A stretch of 51,644 nucleotides of DNA from assembly GCA_947475715.1 (NCBI GenBank), contig CANJNY010000021.1, positions 1 to 51,644 on the forward strand, read 5' to 3'. The position numbers and the translations under genes were made by a program. Below the pieces are notes generated by a model that worked only from the letters and a program-made list of their open reading frames with translations, was not told the origin of the DNA and searched no databases. The DNA is from Prolixibacteraceae bacterium. GTDB lineage: Bacteria; Bacteroidota; Bacteroidia; Bacteroidales; Prolixibacteraceae. Positions 26,886 through 35,302 of the stretch are shown piece by piece; position 1 is the first letter of the stretch, and every line of letters starts with the position of its first letter.

Positions 26886-28244
26886 ATGAAAAACAGCGCT
26901 TCTACACCGATGAGCCGAAGAGGATTCATAGGTAATTCCACTTTGGCCTCCGCCGGATTGATGATTGTTCCCGCTCACACCGTATCCGGCTTGGGTCACA
27001 TTGCCCCAAGCGACAAGCTAAATGTCGCCGGCATAGGGATTGCCGGAATGGGAAAAGGTAATATTGAACGGGTTGCCAAAACCGAAAATATTGTAGCCCT
27101 CTGCGATATTGACTGGCGGGAATCAACCCAAAAAGTATTTGCCACCTATCCGAAAGCTAAACAGTACAAAGACTTTCGGCTGATGCTCGATAATCAGAAG
27201 GATATTGATGCTGTGATTATCGCAACACCAGACCACACCCACGCAGTAATCAGCCTTGAGGCGATAAAACGGGGAAAACATACCTTTACGCAGAAGCCAC
27301 TTACCCATACAGTTCATGAAGCCAGAGTTCTTACGCAGGCAGCAAGGGATTATAAGGTCGCGACACAGATGGGGAATCAGGGACAGGCGGGCGAACCGAC
27401 CCGCCGCCTCAGGGAGATGATCTGGGATGGCGTAATTGGTCAGATACACGAGGTACACGTTTGGACAGACCGTCCAAACCGTGGATTTATTGATACTTAC
27501 TGGCCCCAGGGAGTTGCCCGTCCAACGGATACCCCTGCTGTTCCTGCAGAAGTTGACTGGGATCTTTTTATCGGACCAGCACCAATGCGGCCGTACAATC
27601 CGGCTTATCATCCATTCAACTGGCGGGGTTGGTGGGACTTCGGAACCGGTTCTCTGGGGGATATCGGTTGCCATTCTCTTGATCCTGTATTTCGTGCACT
27701 GAAACTAAAATATCCGACAAGTATTCAGGCGGTCTCAACGCTGGTGAATCAGGAGTCTTATCCATCCGGTTCAATGATTAAATATGAGTTCCCTGCCCGC
27801 GAAAATATGGCGCCCGTTTCACTCACCTGGTATGATGGTGGATTACGGCCAATGCGGATTCCGGAACTGGACGAAGGGATGCAAATGGGCTCTGGCGGAA
27901 CCCTTTATATTGGAGATAAAGGAAAAATTCTTGATGACAAAATACTGCCCCGTTCATTGCGTGATTCTTACAAAGTACCGGCTCCATACCTTCCTGCCTC
28001 TCCGGGCCACGAAGAAGAGTGGATCAACGCATGTAAGGGAGGGGCTCCTGCAGGGTCCAACTTCGACTGGGCAGGACCACTGACTGAAACTGTCCTGATG
28101 GGAAATATTGCACTCCGCAAAGAACTTAAGGAAAAAATGAGCTCGCAGGTATTAAATTGGGATCCGGATAAATTCAGCTTCCCAAATCTGCCTGAAGCCG
28201 ACAAATTCCTCCACTATGAATACAGGAATGGTTGGAGTCTGTAA
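26886..28244 (+). CDS. Tat-exported Gfo/Idh/MocA family oxidoreductase
   Basis: 452 residues from ATG 26886. The N-terminus MKNSASTPMSRRGFIGNSTL carries a twin-arginine signal (SRRGFIG). Then a Rossmann domain (LNVAGIGIAGMGKGNIERVA; VALCDIDWRES), DAVIIATPDHTHAVISLEAIKRGKHTFTQKPL with the family EKP-like motif changed to QKP, and GDIGCHSLDPVFRAL of the C-terminal sheet domain. Exported members of this family occur in many Bacteroidota glycan loci and use tightly bound NAD for oxidoreduction or redox-assisted glycoside cleavage. Its own promoter is directly upstream. The alternative start at TTG 26838 would place a poor leader before the Tat motif. Confidence 0.9.
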   Translation: MKNSASTPMSRRGFIGNSTLASAGLMIVPAHTVSGLGHIAPSDKLNVAGIGIAGMGKGNIERVAKTENIVALCDIDWRESTQKVFATYPKAKQYKDFRLMLDNQKDIDAVIIATPDHTHAVISLEAIKRGKHTFTQKPLTHTVHEARVLTQAARDYKVATQMGNQGQAGEPTRRLREMIWDGVIGQIHEVHVWTDRPNRGFIDTYWPQGVARPTDTPAVPAEVDWDLFIGPAPMRPYNPAYHPFNWRGWWDFGTGSLGDIGCHSLDPVFRALKLKYPTSIQAVSTLVNQESYPSGSMIKYEFPARENMAPVSLTWYDGGLRPMRIPELDEGMQMGSGGTLYIGDKGKILDDKILPRSLRDSYKVPAPYLPASPGHEEEWINACKGGAPAGSNFDWAGPLTETVLMGNIALRKELKEKMSSQVLNWDPDKFSFPNLPEADKFLHYEYRNGWSL

Positions 28245-28340
28245 TTAACTACATCCTTTTTAAAACATTTTGGACTAGGATACATATTTATTTGCATTTA
28301 TTTGTGTTCCAATACAATAACATTTAAAAAAACTATTTTT

Positions 28341-28437
28341 TGCCACCAAAGCACTAAAACACCAATCCGTCTGCCGACGGACCAAGACATCACAAAGATA
28401 TTTTGGTGTAATTTGGTGACTTCGTGTTTTGGTGGCA
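28341..28437. repeat. Imperfect ~97 bp palindromic repeat
   Basis: Outer 10-bp perfect arms TGCCACCAAA/TTTGGTGGCA (28341-28350 with 28428-28437) and an internal hairpin (TCCGTC-TGCC-GACGGA, 28366-28381) between partly matching CACC/GGTG-rich arms. It fills much of the ~370 bp gap between the oxidoreductase and the glycosidase genes; the rest of that gap is AT-rich and I see no gene in it. It has the look of a dispersed intergenic Bacteroidota repeat and could act as a terminator. Confidence 0.6.
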
Positions 28438-28613
28438 TTTTTTTGCTCCCGGGATGCGTTCAATAATGGGAATATATATTTTTTAATTCATTTAAATTAT
28501 ATATTAATTCCTTGATATATTGTATTTAAATATTCACTATTATTGCATAGTACTACCCAGAGGTTGTCCAATTTAAAACCAATTGATTTTCAGTTTAAAA
28601 CCCCAAAGCCCAC

Positions 28614-29912
28614 ATGAAAAATTGTATTTCAGTCATCCTTCTGATCTGTTTAGGATTTAGTTGTTCCCAAAATCCGGATCCGAAAAAAACATTGGCGAAC
28701 CAAATCCTAAGCGATTCTTCCCTGGTTACTGTGGATACCATGGCCCGGAATATTCTGAAAAAAGGGTTTAATGCCGGAAGCGGTTATTCGCAGGTTTGGG
28801 CCCGTGACATGAACACATTCGTGGAAATTGCCCTTGAAACGGTAAATCCCAAAGATATCAGGGGAGCAATTTTGGTATTCTTCGCCCTTCAGCAACCCAA
28901 TAACGAAATGATTGATGGATATGTTCTGAATAAGGATTTTAACTGGGGAGATCCGAATCAATACCGTTCAGCTGCAGATACGGCTCATGTAGGCTTTAAA
29001 AATACCGTTGAAACTGACCAGGAGACGTCGCTGATTCAAATTGTTGGAAAGTATATCCGGTTAACGGGTGACACCACCATACTCTCAGAAAAAATCGCGG
29101 GCAAAACTGTTCTGCAGCGCATGGGAATGATGGTTGACTATTTGCTGAAGGAGCGATACAACGAAAAATACGGCCTGATTTGGGGCGCGATGACTGCCGA
29201 CTGGGGCGATGTGCAGCCAAATACCGATAATGTGGTTGACATCGATTCAACAACCACCCCTGCAATAGACGTTTATGACAATGCCATGTTTATCATCGCC
29301 CTTGATTATCTGGCACAGATGACAAAAGACCCTTCGCAGGCCGGCAAATGGAAAACCATACGTACAACAATTGCAACCAACGTACGTACACATCTTTGGG
29401 ACGTTTCAAAACAAAAATTCATACCGCATATCTATCTGGACAAATCACCCATCCCTGCAGGTTTTGATGAATCGAAAATTTACTACCATGGAGGGACGGC
29501 CATTGCCATTGAGGCAGGGCTTTTAACCAAAGCCGAAATTGAGGCATCAAACAAGCAGATGCTTGAAAATGTCCGGTTATCGGGAGCCCCGACGATTGGC
29601 CTGACTTTGTATCCGGTCTATCCGGATGGATTTTTCCATGGGGGAATGGGGAAACCCTTTATTTATCAGAATGGTGGCGACTGGACCTGGTTTGGTGCGC
29701 GGATGATTCAGCAGCTCATTGCCAATGGATTTGAGAAAGAAGCCTATGCCGAAATTCGTCCGATGATTGATCTGGTTATAAAGAACAAGGGTTTTTACGA
29801 ATGGTATTATGTCGATGGAAAGCCAAATGGTTCAGCCCAATTTAAGGGTTCTGCCGGAACACTTGCAAAAGCGGTTAAGATGTTAAAGGAATGGGCAGAG
29901 AATAATAAATAA
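28614..29912 (+). CDS. Lipoprotein, (alpha/alpha)6 six-hairpin glycosidase-like
   Basis: 432 residues. A lipoprotein signal ends in LGFSC (Cys17). The body is helical with aromatic-rich substrate-facing loops: GYSQVWARDMNTFVEIAL, NTVETDQETSLIQIVGKYIRLTGD, GLIWGAMTADWGD, IDVYDNAMFIIALDYL, NGGDWTWFGARMIQQL. This pattern fits the six-hairpin toroid of glucoamylase/trehalase-like hydrolases; I cannot assign a CAZy family. Candidate acids are in ARDMN, TADWGD and GGDW. It starts a plus-strand run of closely spaced genes (31 bp to the next) that probably forms the sugar operon. Confidence 0.7.
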   Translation: MKNCISVILLICLGFSCSQNPDPKKTLANQILSDSSLVTVDTMARNILKKGFNAGSGYSQVWARDMNTFVEIALETVNPKDIRGAILVFFALQQPNNEMIDGYVLNKDFNWGDPNQYRSAADTAHVGFKNTVETDQETSLIQIVGKYIRLTGDTTILSEKIAGKTVLQRMGMMVDYLLKERYNEKYGLIWGAMTADWGDVQPNTDNVVDIDSTTTPAIDVYDNAMFIIALDYLAQMTKDPSQAGKWKTIRTTIATNVRTHLWDVSKQKFIPHIYLDKSPIPAGFDESKIYYHGGTAIAIEAGLLTKAEIEASNKQMLENVRLSGAPTIGLTLYPVYPDGFFHGGMGKPFIYQNGGDWTWFGARMIQQLIANGFEKEAYAEIRPMIDLVIKNKGFYEWYYVDGKPNGSAQFKGSAGTLAKAVKMLKEWAENNK

Positions 29913-29943
29913 ATATATTTTTCACTTTCAACATATAAAACAC

Positions 29944-31902
29944 ATGAAAACCAGCTGGTTGAGAATTGGTTGTATTGGTTATTTATCCCTTGTATTTTTT
30001 CTGATTTCTCAGGAGGTGATTGCTGAAATCGTACCGGTAAATTTTGCAAAAGTTACTATCTCCGATAACTTTTGGACCCCTAAAATAAATACGGTAGCTA
30101 CAGTTACCTTAGGCGCATGCATCACCTATACTGAAACAAAAACCGGGCGAATCAGAAATTTTGAAAAGGCAGCTGCGAAAAGCGGGGAGCATGAAGGGAT
30201 ATTCTTCGATGATTCAGATGTTTATAAAGCGCTGGAGGCGATAGCCTATTCCCTGAAAAATCATCCCGATGCCGCAATTGAAAAAAAGGCAGATGAATGG
30301 ATCGATAAGATTGCAGCAGCGCAGCAGCCCGATGGATATATCAATACGTTCTATACCTTAACCGGTCTGAAGAACAGGTGGACCGACATGGATAAACACG
30401 AAGACTACTGCGCCGGTCATTTAATCGAAGCCGGAATCGCCTATTTTAATACTACCGGCAAAAGAAAACTCATGGATGTTGGGATCCGAATGGTCAAACA
30501 TATTGATTCGACCTTCAGATTATCCGAAAATCACTGGATTTCAGGTCATGAAGAGATAGAACTGGCACTGGTTAAACTCTACCATGCCACCAATGAAAAG
30601 CAATATCTGGATCTGGCAATCTGGTATATCGACCAGCGGGGTCACGGATATTACCATGGAGCAGAACGGGATTCAAAATACGATCAGAATGATCTTCCAT
30701 TCGAAGATCAAAAGAAGGTTGAAGGGCATGCTGTACGTGCGATGTATTTATATACAGGTGTTTCTGATGTTTCGGCAGCAAAAAATGAAACCAAATATTT
30801 ACCGGCCCTGCTGAGCATCTGGGATAATCTGGTTGGAAAAAATATGTATCTCACCGGTGGCATCGGATCATCAGGTGAGAATGAGGGGTTTTCGAAAGAT
30901 TATGATCTCCCCAATGAGCATGCCTATTGTGAAACCTGTGCCTCGGTTGGAATGATCCTATGGAATCAACGGATGAACCTGATGACCGGTGAAAGCAAAT
31001 ATATCGATGTTCTGGAGCGAAGTTTATACAATGGTGCCTTGTCCGGATTATCTTTAAGCGGAGATAAATTTTTCTATGGAAATCCCCTATCCTCAACCAA
31101 TGGTTATTCACGAAGTGAGTGGTTTGGTTGCGCCTGTTGCCCGTCAAATATTGCCCGATTGGTTGCCTCGATCGGGAATTACATTTACGCCACCTCTGAG
31201 GAGGGTATTTATGTGAATTTATTTATCGGAAGTAATACGGTGGTTCAGTGCGGACGAACCAAAATTTCAGTCGCGCAGAAAGGAAATTATCCCTGGGATG
31301 GAACTACAACTATCAATATTTCACCGGATTCAAGAATAAAGAAAAAACTTTTCATCCGCATCCCCGGATGGGCAGTGAACAAACCGGTTCCTGGCGATGC
31401 ATACACCTATTTAACCCCTGATTTATCATCCGTTTTAATTACGTTAAACGGTCAGAAGATCGATTTCACACTCCATAGAGGCTATGCAGTTATCGACCGG
31501 GAATGGAAAAAAGGGGATGAAATTTCGATCCAACTTCCGATGAATGTTGAACGGGTGATTTCAAATGAAAATATTCAGGCAAACAAGGGACTTGTGGCAC
31601 TCCAAAGGGGTCCGCTCGTTTATTGTCTTGAACATGCCGATAACAGAGGGAAGGCAATGAATATTATTTTTCCCGATCAGGCCCAATTTTCAGCCTCATT
31701 TAATCCTTCATTGTTGGGTGGCATCGTTACTATCAGTTCAAAAGTTCCCGTAATAGATATATCCGGTGAGGGGGAATCTGTTTCAACAACCATAAAGGAG
31801 ATCACTGCAATTCCCTATTTTTCATGGGCTAATCGTGGTGAAGGGGAGATGCAGGTTTGGGTTCCGCGCAAAGTGATTGATCTCCGGCTCCTCTCAAAAT
31901 GA
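29944..31902 (+). CDS. Exported GH127-type (DUF1680) beta-L-arabinofuranosidase-like protein
   Basis: 652 residues with an N-terminal signal (IGYLSLVFFLISQEVIA). The zinc and catalytic signature of GH127 is intact: acid/base-like Glu314 in GENEGF, Glu330/Cys332 in YCETC, and the Cys pair 398-399 in GCACCPSN. By spacing these correspond to Glu322, Glu338, Cys340 and Cys417/418 of the Bifidobacterium enzyme (from memory). GH127 and sister families (GH142, GH146) act on L-arabinofuranose or related sugars; the exact specificity here is open. Its stop overlaps the regulator start (ATGA). Confidence 0.87.
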   Translation: MKTSWLRIGCIGYLSLVFFLISQEVIAEIVPVNFAKVTISDNFWTPKINTVATVTLGACITYTETKTGRIRNFEKAAAKSGEHEGIFFDDSDVYKALEAIAYSLKNHPDAAIEKKADEWIDKIAAAQQPDGYINTFYTLTGLKNRWTDMDKHEDYCAGHLIEAGIAYFNTTGKRKLMDVGIRMVKHIDSTFRLSENHWISGHEEIELALVKLYHATNEKQYLDLAIWYIDQRGHGYYHGAERDSKYDQNDLPFEDQKKVEGHAVRAMYLYTGVSDVSAAKNETKYLPALLSIWDNLVGKNMYLTGGIGSSGENEGFSKDYDLPNEHAYCETCASVGMILWNQRMNLMTGESKYIDVLERSLYNGALSGLSLSGDKFFYGNPLSSTNGYSRSEWFGCACCPSNIARLVASIGNYIYATSEEGIYVNLFIGSNTVVQCGRTKISVAQKGNYPWDGTTTINISPDSRIKKKLFIRIPGWAVNKPVPGDAYTYLTPDLSSVLITLNGQKIDFTLHRGYAVIDREWKKGDEISIQLPMNVERVISNENIQANKGLVALQRGPLVYCLEHADNRGKAMNIIFPDQAQFSASFNPSLLGGIVTISSKVPVIDISGEGESVSTTIKEITAIPYFSWANRGEGEMQVWVPRKVIDLRLLSK

Positions 31903-32912
31903 ACAAAATCATCGACATTCAGTTCGGGGAGAATCCATCGGTGCCAAAGTACCGGCAGATCGTTGATGCAATTCAGCAGAAGATTAAAACCGGCGAGCTA
32001 AAAAAAGGGGATAAAATCCCTTCATTAAATACGCTTTGTAAGCAATACGGATTGTCGCAGGATACCGTACTTACTGCTTATAATGAATTGAAATCAAAGG
32101 GAAATATCACTTCGCAGGTTGGGAAGGGGTACTTTATTCAGAGTGAAAACACAGATTACATGCACAAAGTGTTGCTTGTTTTCGACCGCCTGACGTCCTA
32201 CAAGGAAGAGTTGTACGACTCGTTTAAAGAGACTTTGAAAAAAGTTGGCAGCGAGCAGATCTTTTTTCATCATAATAATCTTAAGATGTTTCAGACGATT
32301 ATCGAAGGGGCAAATGGTGACTATTCCGAATATGTGATTATGCCGGTTGATCATCCCGATGCAATTCCAATCATCGGAAAACTCCCCTCCAATAAAGTCT
32401 ATATTCTCGATCAGGGAAGAAAACAATTTAAAAAAACATACCCTTATGTTTGTCAGGACTTCGAAAAGGATATATATCGTATACTAACTGAAAATGAAGA
32501 TATTGTGCGTAAATACACGCGAATGGTTCTGGTGATAAGGGATCAGAAATCTCATTTTAAGGATATTGCAAACGGATTCCTTGGATTTTGCAGGCAACGA
32601 ATGATTCAATCTGATGTGGTTGGCAATATTCAGTTATTTGATATCAAAGCAGGTGACGGATTTATTGTAGCAGACGACCGGGACCTTGAATTTTTAGTAC
32701 TTCACTGCGTTGAAAAGCAATATATTCTTGGGAAGGATTTGGGAATTATCTCCTATAATGAAGCACCTCTGAAGCGGATTGTCGCATCCGGCATTACGAC
32801 CATAACCACCGATTTTGCAAAAATGGGGAGAAGTATGGCACTGATGATCCTGAATGGAAAAAAAGAAAAGATTGATAACCCGTTTCAGCTAATCGTAAGA
32901 AATTCTTTTTAA
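31899..32912 (+). CDS. GntR-type regulator with LacI-like sugar-binding domain
   Basis: 337 residues. The winged helix at 1-75 (VPKYRQIVDAIQQKIKTGELKKGDKIPSLNTLCKQYGLSQDTVLTAYNELKSKG) is GntR. From ~85 on the fold is a periplasmic-binding-protein-like effector domain (KVLLVFDRLTSYKEELYDSF; LGIISYNEAPLKRIVASGITTITTDFAKMGRSMALMIL), as in AraR-like hybrid regulators. It likely senses a sugar or sugar phosphate and controls the surrounding operon. Translationally coupled to GH127 (4 bp overlap). Confidence 0.9.
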   Translation: MNKIIDIQFGENPSVPKYRQIVDAIQQKIKTGELKKGDKIPSLNTLCKQYGLSQDTVLTAYNELKSKGNITSQVGKGYFIQSENTDYMHKVLLVFDRLTSYKEELYDSFKETLKKVGSEQIFFHHNNLKMFQTIIEGANGDYSEYVIMPVDHPDAIPIIGKLPSNKVYILDQGRKQFKKTYPYVCQDFEKDIYRILTENEDIVRKYTRMVLVIRDQKSHFKDIANGFLGFCRQRMIQSDVVGNIQLFDIKAGDGFIVADDRDLEFLVLHCVEKQYILGKDLGIISYNEAPLKRIVASGITTITTDFAKMGRSMALMILNGKKEKIDNPFQLIVRNSF

Positions 32913-32942
32913 ATATCGGATAATTATTTAATAATTAATATC

Positions 32943-33317
32943 ATGAGAAGAATAATTGCAGAACACCCGCTTTTCATTTGGGTGATTTTAATTGTGTTGA
33001 TGGGATGTGCCAAAAAACCAAATCGTGAAATCACTGGAATTAATACTCAATCCAATACCATAAATGGCACAGCTAAGATCCGATTTTTTAATTCGGCAGG
33101 GGAAATATCAAATGAGCAGTCTCATGTGGTAAAACTGGATTCATTTGTGCGCACAGACATACCTGTTGCAATGGTCCTGCCAACCGAAGCCGGAGGTTAT
33201 GTACTGGTTGCTGAATTTACACCTGAAAACGGAACACCAGTTATAAGCCGAAGATTTTTGAAGATTGGTCACACTTCAGCTTACTCTTTTTACCACTTAA
33301 ATCCATTTAAACAATGA
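32943..33317 (+). CDS. Small lipoprotein with a beta-sandwich-like domain
   Basis: 124 residues, with a lipoprotein signal (FIWVILIVLMGC, Cys22). The ~80-residue mature part looks beta-rich (TAKIRFFNSAGEISNEQSHVVKLDSF; LPTEAGGYVLVAEFTPENGTPVISRRFLKIG) and recalls the small sandwich domains found at the ends of glycoside hydrolases, here standing alone. I do not recognise a named family. Its stop overlaps the start of the cupin isomerase (ATGA), and it is 30 bp after the regulator. Confidence 0.65.
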   Translation: MRRIIAEHPLFIWVILIVLMGCAKKPNREITGINTQSNTINGTAKIRFFNSAGEISNEQSHVVKLDSFVRTDIPVAMVLPTEAGGYVLVAEFTPENGTPVISRRFLKIGHTSAYSFYHLNPFKQ

Positions 33318-33898
33318 ACCCTTTAGAAATAGTGAAATCACCTGTCGAAATTGATCCGGACAATTTCGAATTGAAAGGTTCGCCCGTAGTCTTTCTGAAT
33401 CGTACGTTGGGTGAGCTTGCCGATATCTTTCTGGATAAGAATGGGGCTACCTTAATCCCTTCAGCAACTCCGGTTTATACGGTTCACTCCTGGTTACCAG
33501 TCAGGGAGTGGACACCTGGCGGATTATTCTTTGGCACTTCAACAATTATGCCCGGTAAAGTTGGGAATGAATATTTTATGACCAAAGGGCATTTTCATGA
33601 ATTGGCAGACCGGTCAGAATTTTACTGGGGTATTCAGGGTAAAGGGGTGCTGATACTGATGGATCGTGACCGGAATACCTGGGGTGAAGAGGTCTATCCG
33701 GGAAGCCTTCACTATATCGGCAGTGAAATCGCCCACCGCCTGGCCAACACCGGAGATGACAACCTCGTTGTGGGGGCCTGTTGGCCATCCGATTCGGGTC
33801 ACAATTACGAGGAGATAGCGATCAACGGCTTTTCAGCACGGTTGGTTGAAATTGACGGAAAACCGGTTTTAGTGCCACAAAAAAACATACTAAATTAA
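33314..33898 (+). CDS. Cupin-type glucose-6-phosphate isomerase
   Basis: 194 residues. The metal site His93-x-His95-x6-Glu102 (KGHFHELADRSEFYW) and His141 (SEIAHRL) has the same spacing as the archaeal cupin phosphoglucose isomerase site, and TPGGLFFGTSTIMPG is the family entry motif. Interconverts glucose 6-phosphate and fructose 6-phosphate in the cytoplasm. This is the non-homologous alternative to the large PGI, encoded within a sugar operon with a porter and a mannose-6-phosphate isomerase. Confidence 0.85.
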   Translation: MNPLEIVKSPVEIDPDNFELKGSPVVFLNRTLGELADIFLDKNGATLIPSATPVYTVHSWLPVREWTPGGLFFGTSTIMPGKVGNEYFMTKGHFHELADRSEFYWGIQGKGVLILMDRDRNTWGEEVYPGSLHYIGSEIAHRLANTGDDNLVVGACWPSDSGHNYEEIAINGFSARLVEIDGKPVLVPQKNILN

Positions 33899-33924
33899 AT
33901 TTTAATATATTACAATCAAAAAAA

Positions 33925-35247
33925 ATGAAGGGATACGTTATTTTAATATCGGTAGTGGCTGCACTCGGCGGCCTTCTTTTTGGGTTTGATACTGCGGTAA
34001 TTTCGGGAACGATCAATTTTATCCAGCCCTATTTTGGACTTTCCGAAGCCGGATTGGGCTGGACAGTTAGCAGTTTGCTCCTGGGTTGTATTGCCGGGGT
34101 TTTTCTTGCAGGTAAGGCAGGTGATCACTATGGCCGGAAAAAAGTATTAATGTTGGCCGCACTGTTATTTTTCATATCCGCAATTGGAAGTGCCGCTGCT
34201 CATGAACTTTTTTATTTCCTTGTAGCAAGGGTATTGGGTGGTGTGGCAGTGGGGGTTGCCTCGATACTCTCTCCGATGTACATCGCAGAGCTGGCACCTG
34301 CGAAATACCGCGGTTCGTTGGTATCGTTGAATCAGCTTGCCATAGTAATTGGAATACTGGTTGCATTTTTTAGTAATTATCTGCTTGTTGACTCCGGCCC
34401 GAATAATTGGCGTTGGATGTTACTGGTGATGGCAGCTCCTGCAGTTTTGCTGTTCTTCAGCCTCTTTCTGGTTCCAGAGAGTCCTCGCTGGCTCGTTGCC
34501 AGAGAGCGAAACGATGAAGCCCTGGCCGTATTAATTAAAACCGCAGGAAAAGAGGTTGCTAAGGCAGAATTAGCTGAAATTGAGGACACACTTAAAATCC
34601 ACGAGGAATCGGAATTCAGTGACTTGCTGGCGCCCAAGGTCAGGCCACTCCTGTTTATGGGAATGATCCTTGCCGTTTTTTCACAGATTACCGGAATCAA
34701 TACAATCATGTATTATGCTCCTAAAATTTTTGCCTCAGTGGGTAACTCCAACGGAAGTGCATTGCTTCAAACGCTGGCTATAGGATTTACCAATGTCATA
34801 TTCACCCTGGTTGCAATGGCAATTATCGACCGATTTGGCAGAAAGTGGATGTTGATACTGGGTTCCGGAGGAATGATGACGATGTTATTGGGATTGTCGG
34901 TGCTTTTTTTCATGCATCAAACTTCGGGTATTATGGTTCTGGTATTTATTCTGGGGTATATTGCATGCTTTAGCGCTTCACTGGGTGCCGCTGTTTGGGT
35001 AGTTATTGCAGAACTATTCCCAAACAGGCTTCGAAGTAAAGGGATGTCTGTTGCCATCATTTCGCTCTGGATTGCCTGTACAATTGTCTCCATAACCTTT
35101 CCAATTATGCTGGAGCGATTAAGCGGAGGGATTACATTTTTAATTTTTGCGGTGATCTGTCTGGCAAATCTGTTGTATGTTTGGCGGTATGTTCCCGAGA
35201 CAAAGGGAAAAACACTCGAGGAACTGGAACATCAGTTTTCAAAATAG
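33925..35247 (+). CDS. MFS sugar porter (XylE/GalP-like)
   Basis: 440 residues, twelve membrane helices. Sugar porter signatures: GFDTAVISG in helix 1, GDHYGRKKVL after helix 2, PESPRWL after helix 6, QITGINTIMYYAPKIF in helix 7 (sugar-contacting QxxGxN), DRFGRKWML after helix 8 and PETKGKTLEELE at the end. A proton-coupled importer of a hexose or pentose across the inner membrane. Between the cupin isomerase (26 bp) and the mannose-6-phosphate isomerase gene. Confidence 0.93.
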   Translation: MKGYVILISVVAALGGLLFGFDTAVISGTINFIQPYFGLSEAGLGWTVSSLLLGCIAGVFLAGKAGDHYGRKKVLMLAALLFFISAIGSAAAHELFYFLVARVLGGVAVGVASILSPMYIAELAPAKYRGSLVSLNQLAIVIGILVAFFSNYLLVDSGPNNWRWMLLVMAAPAVLLFFSLFLVPESPRWLVARERNDEALAVLIKTAGKEVAKAELAEIEDTLKIHEESEFSDLLAPKVRPLLFMGMILAVFSQITGINTIMYYAPKIFASVGNSNGSALLQTLAIGFTNVIFTLVAMAIIDRFGRKWMLILGSGGMMTMLLGLSVLFFMHQTSGIMVLVFILGYIACFSASLGAAVWVVIAELFPNRLRSKGMSVAIISLWIACTIVSITFPIMLERLSGGITFLIFAVICLANLLYVWRYVPETKGKTLEELEHQFSK

Positions 35248-35269
35248 TTGATTATCTGCAAAAAAATCA

Positions 35270-35287
35270 TTGGACATTAATGTCCAA
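35270..35287. promoter_or_regulatory. Perfect 18-bp palindrome, candidate operator
   Basis: TTGGACATTAATGTCCAA is a perfect dyad placed 16 bp before the ATG of the mannose-6-phosphate isomerase gene and 22 bp after the porter stop. The size and position suit a repressor site, possibly for the GntR-LacI hybrid regulator; no second full copy was found by eye. Confidence 0.45.
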
Positions 35288-35302
35288 ATTTATATTCTTA
35301 AA

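Noticed and set aside
27123-27674. A 183-codon reverse ORF
   Set aside because: Fully inside and antisense to the Gfo/Idh/MocA gene, whose motifs are clear; composition is typical of a shadow frame.
28341-28437. Possible CRISPR-like repeats
   Set aside because: The units are arms of one imperfect palindrome, not equal repeats with unique spacers; no cas genes are near.
35270-35302. TTG start for the mannose-6-phosphate isomerase
   Set aside because: It lies inside a perfect palindrome and adds 11 residues without family similarity; ATG 35303 is better.
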